From Pyropia yezoensis (lineage: Eukaryota > Rhodophyta > Bangiophyceae > Bangiales > Bangiaceae): DNA of 64,000 nucleotides. Location: assembly GCA_009829735.1 (NCBI GenBank), contig CM020618.1, forward strand, positions 2,664,882 to 2,728,881. The letters are read 5' to 3'. Positions 1-11,805 of this stretch are shown here, in pieces. The translations under genes were made by a program, and so were the position numbers. The notes beneath the pieces were generated by a model. The model did no database searches. It was not told the DNA's origin and saw nothing but the letters and a program-made list of their open reading frames with translations. Positions within the stretch are counted from its first letter, which is position 1, and the number at the start of each line of letters is the position of its first letter.

Positions 1-496
1 GCGGGGGGGCGGGAAAACGCCCATGCGGGAGAGAAGACCCCCGTACGCTTGAGAGCCATGGGACGTCAAACGGGCATGAACCACGGATGCCACGGAAGAG
101 CAGGGGATCCCACCATTCACATTCATACTCTGTTTTTCACATCAGCAAGCGGCATTGAAGATTACGTATTGTACTCATGAGGAGTTTAGAGCTGGCTTAG
201 GAGCCATCCTGGCCAAGTCCATGTCTTCAAGTCATACGGGGCAGGTTGTCTTTGCCGAATGCTTGAGCACCGTTTTTCCCCGACGATCGAGACTCGGTCC
301 ATAAGATCGATCGGGGAAAAGGTGCGAGCCGAGCGCGAATCGCGGCGCCGACGTGACCGTCGTCGTGCCCACGCGCGCCAGCATCCCGCTCCCGGTGGCC
401 TGTCCTACCCGTTGCCGCTGCCACATCGCGGGGCACTTCTTCCTTCTTCCCAACCTCTGGTATTCTTGTCCTATCCCCCCCTCCCCCCCTGCAGCC
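1..496. other. Upstream flank of RPL23, no gene seen
   Basis: No ORF here has a recognisable product. The last 100 bases before the RPL23 start are pyrimidine-rich and presumably hold its promoter and 5' UTR. I see no clear TATA box. Confidence 0.4.
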
Positions 497-1514
<1,018 letters not shown>

Positions 1515-1857
1515 GGCGAGTCGCGCATGGAGCCAAAGAATCGTTTTCATTGTACCCGTCGTCTGGTGGTCGTCACCTCTTTGTTTTTTCAATTGCTGTG
1601 TCGAGTTTGACGAGCGGGCGCAGCACGCCGTCCGCGACCGCCATTCTGCCAGCGGGCGCAGCACGCCGTCGGCCACCGATCATTCTGCCTGCCTTACGCA
1701 TCGCAGGACGAGCAAACACCAATAATACATAATCAAGTTCAAAGGTCACTTTCTTCGCTGCCCGCACCTCATGCCCTACCAGTCGCTTCCACCCACTGGC
1801 GTTCCTACTCAGCACCCACAGGCAGCGCGTGCCCTCAATCATCTCCGACTGTGCCCC
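1515..1857. repeat. Convergent intergenic region with a 38 bp tandem duplication
   Basis: This short 3'-3' spacer separates RPL23 from aspartate aminotransferase 1. Positions 1613-1650 and 1651-1689 are two adjacent, near-identical copies beginning AGCGGGCGCAGCACGCCGTC and ending ATTCTGCC. No gene is seen. Confidence 0.6.
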
Positions 1858-3566
1858 TCACGGAATGGTCAGCACGGCATCTTTGATGGCGTCGGCCACA
1901 CGTTGCACGGTCAAGGAAGTCAGCCCCGCCATACTCACCCGTCCGTCGCTGGTCATGTAGATGTGGTGAGTGGTCCGCAGGTAGGCCACGTGCGCTTTCG
2001 ACAAGCCCGTGTACGAAAACATGCCCCGCTGCTTGATGATACGCGTCCAGTCGCCGGGTGTCCCATTGGCGTCAAGCGCCGCCTTGAGTGCTATCCGCAT
2101 GTCTCCAATTCGCCGTGCCATACCAGCCAGCTCTTGCTGCCACGCACGGTAGTTGACTGGGTTGCCAAGAACCCCCGCAACGATGCGCGCGCCGTGTGCG
2201 GGCGGAGATGAGTACATTGGCCTGATGACCGCCTTGAGCTGCGACCGCACAGCCTTCGCCGTGACTGGCACGACAGCGGTGCGCTTCGACAGCACAACAG
2301 ACAGAGAGCCGATGCGCTGGCCATATAGGCCCATGTTTTTGGCAAACGACTGGGACAGCAGCATGTCAATGCCGGCGTCCGCAAATAGCCGCACCGACGC
2401 CGCGTCCACGTCGAGATCGCCAGACGCAAACCCTTGGTAGGCCACATCGAAGAAGGGGACGAGCCGCCGCTCCCGAACAATGGAGAGAATATCCGACCAT
2501 TCGGCCAGCGTCGGGTCTGCACCCGTCGGGTTGTGGGCACAGCCGTGGAGGATAACAATGGAACCGGCCGGCGCGTCAGCCAGGTCGGCTAGGAGGCCCG
2601 CCAAATCCACCCCACCCGAGGTGGCGTGCAGGTAGCGGAAGGTGCGCGCCTCTCCGAGACCAGCGTCGGGTACAATATCACGGTGGTTGTTCCAGGTGGG
2701 TGATGGAATGTATACCAGGGGAAGGCTGGGGGCATCTGCATAAAAGCGAGCGATGAAGGTGAGGCCAACTCGTAGCGCTCCGCTGCCCTGCGAGGTAGAA
2801 AAAGAAACCAGTACAGGACAAGCAGAGCAAACAGTCCAAGTGAAAGGAGCAAAGCAAGATGGAGTCAGAAGCCGTCCATAGCAGGAGTGATACAAGCCGG
2901 GCCGCTCCGCTCTCAGTCGCCTGATGCAGTGTCAGAGTGACCAGACAACAATAAAACACTCAACTCAACAACAGGTAGAAAGCGCATAGAAGCGAGTGGA
3001 CGTACTGACAACGTCTGAACGGTGACAACACGGCCGTCGGAAATGGCGTCACTGTTCTCCCCAAAGATGAGATTTGACGCCAGCCGTTGAAACGCAGGCA
3101 GTCCGTCAATGGGCAGGTACTCGTGGTTGGTCTTCGGGTCATCCCACTACCAGTCACCGAAAGCATTAGACCAGAAGAGAACGAATAGAGAAGAGAAGCG
3201 CGATGTGAGGTTAGACGGGGGCTCGGAAGGTTCTGCGCACCGCAGCCACCCAACAGCAACTTAGCTTACTGACTTATGTGTCCTAGACAAAGGTCCCCTA
3301 CCAAACCATGAGGCAGAGACAAGGAAACGCACTATTTGCTGCTCCACCCGCTTCACAACTGGCAGCACATAGGGCAGGCACTGGTCCGTCCGATAGGCGC
3401 CGACGCCAAGACTGATTTTGCCTGGGTACTCGTCCGCCAGGTATGCCTCATTGACCCCGAGAATGGGGTCAGCGGGTGCCAGCGTCACGCCATCAAAGAA
3501 GGCAGGTGCCTTGGAATCGCCAGAAGCGGCTGGCGCGGCAAGGGGGGCAAGCGCAGCAGGGGGCAT
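1858..3566 (-). CDS. Aspartate aminotransferase, copy 1 (three exons)
   Basis: PLP enzyme that interconverts aspartate plus 2-oxoglutarate with oxaloacetate plus glutamate. The model is complement(join(1858..2787, 3006..3146, 3333..3566)), giving 434 residues, close to the family's usual 400-430. Class I landmarks are present: [12 protein letters not shown], the [13 protein letters not shown] segment, the Schiff-base lysine in [14 protein letters not shown], and an Arg-containing DGRVSMAGL near the C-terminus. Donors are GTGCGT and GTACGT. The ATG at 3566 is preferred because it gives a 30-residue extension before the ADPILG start of the fold. The frame is also open further upstream with another Met, so a longer organelle-targeting leader cannot be excluded. 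Copy 2 at 16,182-18,042 has both introns at the same places. The gene is divergent from RPN10. Confidence 0.93.
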
Positions 3567-4197
3567 AGTTGGGTGAGCTATGGCAGCGGAGGATGAGCGA
3601 CCACACTGGTCGCGAGCGTCGCCGGCAGCGTCGCGTTGACGTTGGTAGTACAGCTGGAGCGCCCAGGAGGCAGAGGAAGACGCCGCGGTGGCGGCATGGA
3701 CAGCAAAAATGAGAATTGAACACGGCCGACAGTGGTGGCTGCAGGGGTCAGGCGCCTTGGCAGACTTGTCGCGCGGAAGGCACGAATGATGGCCGCTTCC
3801 ACCGCGCGAAAACCATCCCCAGCGCCAGAGCACCCTCTGAGGGGGGACCCTTCGGACGATAGGGTTTCGCGTGGGCTCATCCCTCGGCCAGTGGAGGCAG
3901 ATCGCCTCGACGAGTGGAACCGTGTGATTTCAATGGGAGTTGGGCAACATTACTTAACTACTTGTTAGTTTCGACTCAGTGCTCTAAGTCAGCTGTAGTT
4001 CTTGGATATGATGTTGAGCAGTGCAAGTGCAATTGGCGCAGTGGTGACAGCACGTGTCGTTGGTGCGCCTCGCTGTGGGAGAGGAGGAAAGCAGTACAGA
4101 GCCGGCAGGTGGGGAAGCGCGCGTAGGCAGCCTCCTCCGACGTCCATCGGCACTTTCCCCTATCCTTGGCTACCCGGCACGCGCTGCTTTGCCTGTC
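3567..4197. promoter_or_regulatory. Divergent intergenic region between aspartate aminotransferase 1 and RPN10
   Basis: About 630 bp separate two head-to-head starts, so both promoters should lie here. I cannot point to a TATA box or an operator. The left third is also open in the frame of the aminotransferase and could encode a longer leader. Confidence 0.35.
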
Positions 4198-5603
4198 ATG
4201 GTGTTGGAGTCGACCATTGTGTGTGTGGACAACTCGGAATGGATGCGCAATGGGGACTTCCCGCCGTCGCGTCTGGTACGTTTGTTTGACCTATCTCGCT
4301 TCTGTACGCCTACATTTTCCCGTGCGTTTTTTTCACCAGCCTTGCGCGTGCCGTGGTGTGCCACCTGGACATGTTTTGCGAATGCTGACGCTCACGCTGT
4401 TGTGCACTCGCATGCTACCTCGCTCTGCATCTCTTTGCGTGGGTGCCGGGGTGCCCATGCTTGGCCGATGTGATTTTCCCTTTGCAGGACGCCCAACAAG
4501 ACGCTGCCAACCTCCTGGCGACGATCAAGCTGCAGTCAAACCCTGAAAACACGGTGGGGGTGCTGACCACTGCGGGCGCTTCGTCTCGGATCCTCATCAC
4601 GTCCACGCAGGACTCGGGGAAGATCCTCACGTGTCTGCGCAGCGTTGCCCCCACTGGCTCAGCGGATGTCGTGGCTGCGATGCAAAAAGCGCAGTTGGCA
4701 CTGAAGCACCGACAGAACCAGGCTCAGCGGCAGCGCATTGTGCTGTTCGTGGGGTCTCCCATTGCCGCAGAGGAGGCGGTGCTGGTGTCGTTGGGGAAGA
4801 AGCTGAAGAAGAACGCGGTGGCTGTGGATGTGATCAATTTTGGGGAGTCGGTGGAGAACGAGGCCAAGCTGAACGCCTTTATCAGCGCTGTCAATGTCGA
4901 TGAGAACTCGCACCTGCTGTCGGTAGCGTCGGGGACGGCCATCCTCGCAGACGCCATTATGCCGTCACCGATCGTGTCGGACAGCGGCGGCGGGGGTGGG
5001 GGTGGCGGTGGCGGTGGTGGCGGTGGTGGCGCAGAGGATTTCCCTTTTGGCGTCGACCCCGCTGTCGACCCCGAGCTGGCTATGGTCTTGCGCCTCTCCA
5101 TGGAGGAGGACGAGGCCCGTCGCGCAGCGGCGGCTGCCGCGGAGGCCGGTGGTGCGAGCGGCTCGGGTGACCCTGCGGTCGGGGCTGCTGCCGGCTCCGC
5201 GGGTGGTGGCAGCACGGGGGCGGCGGCATCGGCGCTGGATGGCGCCGCGGCGGGCGGTGCCGTCGCTGGAGCTGACGAGGCTGGCGGTGCGGGCGATGAT
5301 GCGGAGCTGTACGACTCGGGCGACGCGGAGATGGACGTGGACGCAGAGGGCGGGGAGGATGGCGAGGACGAGGAGGGGAACGACACGGAGGATGCCGAGG
5401 CGGACATGTTGGTCCAGGCTCTGGCGGCTTCAAATGAGGAGGCGCAGCAAGGCGAGGGGGGCGAAGAGGATATGGACGAGGACCTGCGACGAGCGATTGA
5501 GCTTTCCAAGGAGGACTACGATGGAGGCGGTGCGGGCTCTGACGGCGCTGGTGGCAGCGGCGGCGCTGGGGACAAGCCAGATGGGAGCTCGGGCAACGCG
5601 TAG
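4198..5603 (+). CDS. RPN10: 26S proteasome regulatory subunit RPN10 (PSMD4), ubiquitin receptor
   Basis: Captures polyubiquitinated substrates at the base-lid junction of the 19S particle. The model is join(4198..4275, 4488..5603), giving 397 residues. Exon 1 gives the diagnostic N-terminus [20 protein letters not shown]. The intron starts GTACGT. The VWA domain covers about residues 1-190, and [11 protein letters not shown] is typical of the family. A run of about 15 glycines from residue 193 separates it from the ubiquitin-interacting motifs: [16 protein letters not shown] (about 222-238), a weaker [16 protein letters not shown] (about 330-345), and [16 protein letters not shown] (about 356-372). 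Between the motifs lies a long Ala/Gly-rich then Asp/Glu-rich linker, so the motifs are unusually far apart. Confidence 0.96.
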
Positions 5604-6902
5604 TTTGCCCATGCGGTGTGGATTCTTCTTTTTTTTGCTCTCCTATTTGTACCCTGCACAGCTGTGAAGTGCTTGTCTTGTGAATGGAAGTGCTTTCATG
5701 GCAATGGCCTGGTAGTGGTGTGAATAGGCTGAAGCTGCGGACGCAGCTTTGGTGGCTGGGCTGCGTCCGTTGCTCAATGTCGGCAGAGCTGTGGTGACAT
5801 CCATGGCGGCGACCACTCCTGGCGTCGTCGCTTCCCACCACAACCGGCCGTCTGGGGTCTGCTCGTTGACCCCACGAGGGCGTAGTGGCCACCACGCGGT
5901 GGCACGCCCGCCTCGTGCTCACCCTCCCTGTCCCTCCCTCCCTCCCTCAATGCAGGCCCTGTTTTTGCCCTCCCCCCCGCTTTCCATGCCCTGTCAGTGC
6001 CCACCTCTGCAGCCGCCGACCTTGAGCGACGCCGAATCGAAACTTCCCCCCCCTGCTCCTTCTCCACCCACTCACTGACGCATGATACCCTACCGCTCCA
6101 CGACGGCCGTGTGGAGTGCCCCTCGCCCTTTGCTCTCTGCGCGCCCCTCCCCCCGCCCCTGCCCCCCGCCCCTGTGCTGGGGCAATGACGGCACCCACGG
6201 CCGGCCAGGCAGTCTGCCGCTGCCGGCACGCAGACCCCTGCCGACGCGCGACCCTCTGTGCGGCGGCGGCGGCGGTGCCAATTTTTTTTCCGTCTTGGCC
6301 GTGGCGGTGCCCTCGGCGGGCGCCCCGCCGCGCAAGCTTTGCAGGGCTTCTGACCACTCCGGCCTGATGCCACCCGTGGGGGCCACCAGGGTGGCTGCCC
6401 GCCTCTGACCGGTTGCGCTCTGCCGCCACCACACTGGCGGCCTGTCGAGAATACGGTACGTGCTCGGCAGTCCTGTTCTTCATAGCATGCATCTCTGGAG
6501 ACGCGCCGAGGGGGTGTGTAGCTCACCCCCCCTTCCCTGCCCAATCACACCGCCTTACTTGACGCCCGACCCCTCACCCTCGCCCCTTCCCCGTCCCCCC
6601 AACCCTCCACTTCAACTACCACCCTTCTCCCCCAGCCACCTTCCCATACCACGCCCCTCGACACGGCAGCGGGGCGTGCCGGCGGCCCTGCGACAGACAT
6701 TCCCCACCACGTCCACACGGGGGAGAGCGGTCACGCCAAGGTGTTCCACACGCTTGGCGTGCCGGCGGCGGTGTCGAGGACGGAGCAGGACAGGTAGGCC
6801 GCGGCCGCCACGAGTGCGGCGGTCATCGACACCACCTCCGCTGCCGCCGCCGCCGCCGCCGCCGTCGTCGCCGCCGCCAGCACCGCCGCCGGTGGCCCCC
6901 CA
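5604..6902. other. Intergenic, nothing recognised
   Basis: About 1.3 kb of C-rich, low-complexity sequence lies between the 3' end of RPN10 and the 3' end of the membrane protein on the minus strand. Several ORFs are open on both strands, as expected at this GC content. None shows a domain, a signal peptide or splice support that I can defend. Confidence 0.4.
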
Positions 6903-8306
6903 CTAAACATCGCACGCAGCCCCCGTCCCACCCGACGGGGTGGCTGTCCCGGGGGAGACCAGTGCCGCCGTCCCGCGCATCGGGCCGCCCTCATCCGTGG
7001 CGGCCGCTGCGGTGGCTGCCGCAGCTGACGGCGGCAGCGCCGACGCCGCCGGCGCGGCCGGCTTGGCGCGTGCCGTCGTGGGCGGCGACGGCGTCGCCGT
7101 CGCCGCCGGCACCGCCGCCGCTGCCTGTGAATGTGACAGGGGTGGTGCCACCGCCTGTGGGTGGGCGGCGCCCGCCGTGCCACGGGGCGGCGGGGCCCCC
7201 GCCGGGGACCCGGCGCGCCCCGAACCCGAGGCGGGGGGAGGCCAGGAAACGACTGCAGGGGGGCCGGCCGGGCAGCCTGTAGCGGCAGCGCCGAGCCCAG
7301 GCGGGGCACCAGCCAACGGCGGCGCGGCGGGCGGCGCGGCGCCGACCCCCCCGGTGGGCCCCCCCTGGTCACCCCCTGCCCCGCGGCGGTTCCTACGCCA
7401 CACCACCAGCGTCGTCGCGGAAGCGGCGGCAACGACCACGGCGGCAGCGACGCAGACGCCAATAAAGGCGCCCCGAGACGGCCCGCCGTCGCCGCGAGAG
7501 CCGACCACCCCGCCCCCACCAGTCCCCGGCTCCTCGCCCCCACCAGTCCCCGGCTCCCCGCCGCCGCCGCTCGGGTTCGTGTCACGGTCGGGGGCGGCCT
7601 GTGCACGATACACGCACCCAAGGGCGGTCGGGCTGGCCAGGACCATGTGCCGCTGACCCGCGGGCAGCGTCGTCAATGACCCCGTGTTGATGGTTGCGTA
7701 CGAGTCGCCGAAAAAGGCGTACACATCTGGCGGCCACTGGTCCAGATCACCGCACTGCAGCGAGCTCATCCGCAGGCCGACGATATCCGCCCAGTCCAAC
7801 ATACGTCCCGCAACCTCTGAGCTCGTCAGTAGGGCGGCGACGCCGGCCTCGCCGAGGCGGGTCATCGTGTCTTCGTCTCCCAGCACGTCGACGGCGACGG
7901 CCAGGAGGCCGCCCCCTGTACAATTGCTGGTGCCTTCGCGGATGGAGTCCCCGGGGTACAGCCGCGCACCAGCGGACGGCACGCCAGACACGGGGGTGTT
8001 GCTGCCAATGGAAAAGGTCCGCGGGCAGACTGAGTTGTTGCTGATCTCCCAGATGATGTGGTAGTCGGCGTCGCCAACGGACGCCACCCCCAGAGCACGC
8101 ACCGCGGGAGCAGGCAGGGCGAGGGGCTCACCGGCGGAAGCAGACAGCGGCGGCAACGGCACCACCGCAGCGGCCACCACAGCCGTTGCCGCCATCGCCG
8201 CGGCTGCCACGGCGGTGATGGCGACGGCCGCGGTGGCCGCCGCCGCCGCCGCCCCCGCCGCGCCGGTCATTCGCGCCGTCCACCGTCCTCGGTGGTAGAG
8301 GTCCAT
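6903..8306 (-). CDS. Single-pass membrane protein with Cys-containing ectodomain, paralogue 1
   Basis: Function unknown. The 467-residue protein starts at the MDLYHRGRW methionine (8306), chosen because the paralogue at 10,102 begins with the same residues; the frame is open further upstream. An Ala/Val-rich hydrophobic stretch (about residues 12-48) looks like a signal peptide or anchor. An ectodomain of about 170 residues follows, with DADYHIIWEISNNS, GARLYPGDSIREGTSNCTGG and several Cys, and looks like a compact beta-rich fold. A Gly/Pro hinge, a second transmembrane segment (about 265-290, ending VVWRRNRR) and a Pro/Ala/Gly-rich tail complete it. Basic residues after the second segment suggest a type I topology with a cytosolic tail. 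A surface receptor or wall-linked protein is possible but not shown. Confidence 0.7.
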   Translation of the reverse strand: MDLYHRGRWTARMTGAAGAAAAAATAAVAITAVAAAAMAATAVVAAAVVPLPPLSASAGEPLALPAPAVRALGVASVGDADYHIIWEISNNSVCPRTFSIGSNTPVSGVPSAGARLYPGDSIREGTSNCTGGGLLAVAVDVLGDEDTMTRLGEAGVAALLTSSEVAGRMLDWADIVGLRMSSLQCGDLDQWPPDVYAFFGDSYATINTGSLTTLPAGQRHMVLASPTALGCVYRAQAAPDRDTNPSGGGGEPGTGGGEEPGTGGGGVVGSRGDGGPSRGAFIGVCVAAAVVVAAASATTLVVWRRNRRGAGGDQGGPTGGVGAAPPAAPPLAGAPPGLGAAATGCPAGPPAVVSWPPPASGSGRAGSPAGAPPPRGTAGAAHPQAVAPPLSHSQAAAAVPAATATPSPPTTARAKPAAPAASALPPSAAAATAAAATDEGGPMRGTAALVSPGTATPSGGTGAACDV

Positions 8307-10101
8307 GGCACACTGCAGGAGCGACGCTGCCGCGTTCGCGGCCTGAGCGTGCCGCCGTCGGAGATCCGCGACGGAGGTGGGGGGCCCGCCAAGCCACAAG
8401 GGGTGGCCAAAGGAGGTAAGGCCTGCATACACACACCGCGCCCGGACCGGCACGGCTGGGTCGCTGGCCGAGCGGGCGCGCACGGCGGCAAGCACCTTGG
8501 CTCCCCGTGTGCGCCGGTGGGACGGTGCAAAGGCAAGACCCTCGACAGACGCTGCACACACCCTGTGTGCCCGTTGCACCACTCATACCCCTGCTGCGCC
8601 CTGCGCCCCGCTCCTTGTTCAGACTGGTTCTTTTTTTTGAGAGGGTGGGGCTTCCGACGGGGCGGCATGCGCTTGAACAGGCGAGGAGCTTGCCCCTCTG
8701 CACGCCTGTAAACACATTCCCAGCGACGACGGAGACCATCAATGGAACGTCGTCGTCCACCCGACTGTATGCGGCCACCCGTTAAATTCGTACAGCGTAC
8801 ACCGCCCTGTGGCCTCCATCTCTATCCCGTCAGGGTCGTGAGCTCACGACCGATGCGCCGGTATCCATTTATGCGCTGGCCTTCTCACCACCCCAGAGTG
8901 GTGACAAGACCAGCGCATCGGCATAGCCCATACTTGCTGGACCTTGCCGTGGTCGCGCAAAGCTGGGGCGTCGCTACGAAACATACGTAGTCGGCAGAGA
9001 CCAAGACACGATTGGCCGGCCGCTGCGCAACGCAGCCCCCCTTCACAATGGGGGCTCTGCAGAGCATTGTTGCCCACATCCCGGTCCATCGTCTGAACAC
9101 GGTTCATCGGCCCCGGTGCGTTGCTCATTGCTGTGTCGGTAACGGGATGTGAAGGGCGCCCAACTGACTCGCAGGATCAACTGTCTACGATGCCGCGCCG
9201 CTGCCGAGCAGACCCGCACCTCTGGCGTCCACTTCTTTGACACCTAACGTGGCCCTCTCCAATCATCGACCAAGTCGTGCATCGATTGTCACGGCGGGCC
9301 GTGACCTACCACGGAGCCCAACGAGGGCGACCGTGAACAGTGAGGTGCACAGCATGAACGTATATGATGAGCCGGGTGGCCCACAGTTCGAGCAGCTGCG
9401 GGCACAGCAGGGAGCTTGTATCCAATGATGAGGTGGATGTGTCCCAAGCACAGAGCTCAACTGCTTGTTTTGTCGTACAGATGTCCAGCGGGTCAGCGGC
9501 CGCCTGGCCCGTTGCATTGCGCGTCGGCACGCCCCACTGACCACCACACCTCCCTTTCATTGTACGTACATCTGCGAGCTGAGGGGGGAGTTTGCTCGGA
9601 GGTGCCCAAGCGCGCCGCAACGACGGACCCCCACACGAACCACCGGTGAGGGGGGCCAATAGGGGCCAGCGCTGCGGATCGCACGGAGTCTGGGAGGCGC
9701 CGTTGCCGCCAGTCCACCCTTGCTATGCTAATCAAGAGCCGCTCGCGTGGGGCTGCCCCTTACTCTCGAGGGCCCCGCCTGGTCTGCGACCTGCCGCACA
9801 CGCGCGCGTGGGGGCGCCCCACCTCTTGCCCGCTCTTGGCGTCCCCTCTTGCCGCCGGCTCTTGGGCGCCCCACCTTCTCGCCCGCCCGAGCTTCACGCA
9901 CTTGACGCCTCCTCTTGTCTCCCCTTCTTGCCGCCCCTACTGGCCGCCCCCTCTTGCTGGTCCCTCTTCCGCCATATCACCCTCCTGCCACTGTGTCTGG
10001 CACCCTGGGGCTCTCCTTCCCACCCGCATTCCCGCTTGCGCCCCACCACCAACAGCCTGGAAGGGTCACAAGCCCTCTCGCCGTCCCGTACCCGGCCCGT
10101 C
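8307..10101. promoter_or_regulatory. Shared upstream region of the head-to-head membrane protein pair
   Basis: 1.8 kb lies between two divergent paralogous starts. Both flanks stay open in the coding frame upstream of the chosen methionines (to 8582 and 9592), so longer N-termini are possible. I see no convincing TATA box and no other gene. Confidence 0.35.
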
Positions 10102-11805
10102 ATGGACCTCTACCACCGAGGACGGTGGGCGGCTCGGGCGACCGGCGCGGCGGGGGCGGCGGTGGCGAGCGCCGCCACCATTGCCGTCTTTGCACTGGCA
10201 GCCGCGGCGTCGACGGTGACGGCGGTGGTGGCCTCGGCAGTGGCGCCGCTGCCGCCGTTGTCCGCATCCGCCGGGGAGCCCCTCGCGCTGCCTGTGCCCA
10301 CGGTGCGTGCTCTGGGGGTGGAGGGCATTGGCAATACCGAGTACCATGTGATTTGGAAGGCCACCAACGGAAGCTGTCCGCTGACCTTTTCCATTGGCAG
10401 CGACACCCCTGTGCCTGACGTACCCCCATCGGCTGGTGCACGGCTGTACCCTGGGGACTCCATCCGCGAAGGCACCAGCAATTGTACAGGGGGCGGCCTC
10501 CTGGCCGTCACCATCGACATGCTGGGAGACGAAGACGCGATGACCCGCCTCGGCGAGCGCGGCACCACCGCCCGGCTGGCGCACACGAACTTTATACGGA
10601 GCGCCGCGGAGTGGGCAGACGTCGTCGGCCTGCACCTGGATTCATGGCAGTGCGGGGCTGTCGCGCAGTGGGGCAACATTCACGCCTTTTTTGGCGACTC
10701 CTTCACCGCCTTTGCCACTTCTGAGGGCGGGTCGACGGTGACGCTCCCCGCCGGCCCGCGGCACATGGTGCTGACGAATACGGAGGTAGTGGGCTGCATT
10801 TATCGGGCGCCCGCAGGCCCGGATGCCCGCACGGCCCCCGGGGGGGGCGCCGGCCTCTCAAGCGGCACCATCGCCGGCGTCACCGTCGCTGCCGTCACTG
10901 GCGTTGCCGCCGCGGCGGGGACCGCCCTGGTGGGGGTGCGCAGGGTTCGCCGCCGCCGCGGGGCGGCGGCTGGCCAAGAGCAGCCCGCAGGCGGGCAGGG
11001 CGGTGGGTCGCCCCCCTCACCGGGGGAGGGCCCCCCCTCGCCCCCCCCACCGCCCCACAGGCAGGCCGACGCAGGGGCGGCTGGCCAGAAGCAGCCCACA
11101 GGCGGGCAGGACGGCGAGTTGTCCCCCACACCGGGTAAGGGCCCCCCCTTGTCCCCCCCACCGCCCCACCAGCAGGCCGACGCAGGGGCGGTTGGGCCAC
11201 CGGGCGGGGTGGCGCCGTCGGTGCTGTGGCCCGCCCCCTACGTGGTGGGTCCCCCCACAGGCCCCGCCATGGGGATGGCGCCCCCAATTGCCCCGTGGGG
11301 GTATCCCCCGGCCGCTGTGGGAGGTGCTGGGGGCGGCCGCTGGGTGCTCCGGCCGTTTCCGCTCGCTCCGCCCCCCGTGGCGGGACCGCCAACGGCCGGT
11401 GGGTGGCCCGCCGGTGCGGTCCCAGGGGGTGCGGGGGGGGGGACCGGGTTGGGCGTCGGCGGTGGCGTCGGCTGGAGCGAAGGTGCAGGCGCCGTCGTTG
11501 ACGGTGGCAGCGGCAGCGGCGGCGGCAGCGGCAGCGGCGGCAGTGGCGGCGGTAGCGGTGGCAGCAGTGGCAGCGGCGGCAGCGGCGGCGACGGCGGCGG
11601 TGGTGGTGGCGGCGTTGACTGTGCCGGGCAGCCTTTGACCGACTCCCTGTGCGACCCGCCGTCCATGCCCGACGTGCTCCGCAGCGGCGGCATCGGCGGC
11701 GACGGCAGTGGTGGTGGCGGCGGCGTTGGCGGTGGCGGGCAGCCCTTGACCGACTCCCTGTGCGCCCCGCCGTCCATGCCCGACGTGCTCCGCAGCATGG
11801 CCTAA
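10102..11805 (+). CDS. Single-pass membrane protein with Cys-containing ectodomain, paralogue 2
   Basis: 567 residues from the MDLYHRGRW methionine. It shares the whole plan of the gene at 6,903-8,306: an Ala-rich hydrophobic N-terminus ending PLPPLSASAGEPLALP, an ectodomain with EYHVIWKATNGSC and the same GARLYPGDSIREGTSNC block, WADVVGL, HAFFGDS and LPAGPRHMVL, then a transmembrane segment ending LVGVRRVRRRR. The tail is much longer, Pro/Gly/Gln-rich, with internal near-repeats (GQEQPAGGQGG / GQKQPTGGQDG). It ends in two copies of QPLTDSLCxPPSMPDVLRS separated by a Gly/Ser tract. The repeated short block could be a docking peptide (inference). The ectodomain family is not recognised. Confidence 0.72.
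   Translation: MDLYHRGRWAARATGAAGAAVASAATIAVFALAAAASTVTAVVASAVAPLPPLSASAGEPLALPVPTVRALGVEGIGNTEYHVIWKATNGSCPLTFSIGSDTPVPDVPPSAGARLYPGDSIREGTSNCTGGGLLAVTIDMLGDEDAMTRLGERGTTARLAHTNFIRSAAEWADVVGLHLDSWQCGAVAQWGNIHAFFGDSFTAFATSEGGSTVTLPAGPRHMVLTNTEVVGCIYRAPAGPDARTAPGGGAGLSSGTIAGVTVAAVTGVAAAAGTALVGVRRVRRRRGAAAGQEQPAGGQGGGSPPSPGEGPPSPPPPPHRQADAGAAGQKQPTGGQDGELSPTPGKGPPLSPPPPHQQADAGAVGPPGGVAPSVLWPAPYVVGPPTGPAMGMAPPIAPWGYPPAAVGGAGGGRWVLRPFPLAPPPVAGPPTAGGWPAGAVPGGAGGGTGLGVGGGVGWSEGAGAVVDGGSGSGGGSGSGGSGGGSGGSSGSGGSGGDGGGGGGGVDCAGQPLTDSLCDPPSMPDVLRSGGIGGDGSGGGGGVGGGGQPLTDSLCAPPSMPDVLRSMA

Noticed and set aside
4724-5509. Ser/Pro-rich 261-residue ORF antisense to RPN10
   Set aside because: Shadow of the RPN10 Ala/Gly/Glu-rich coding sequence on the other strand.
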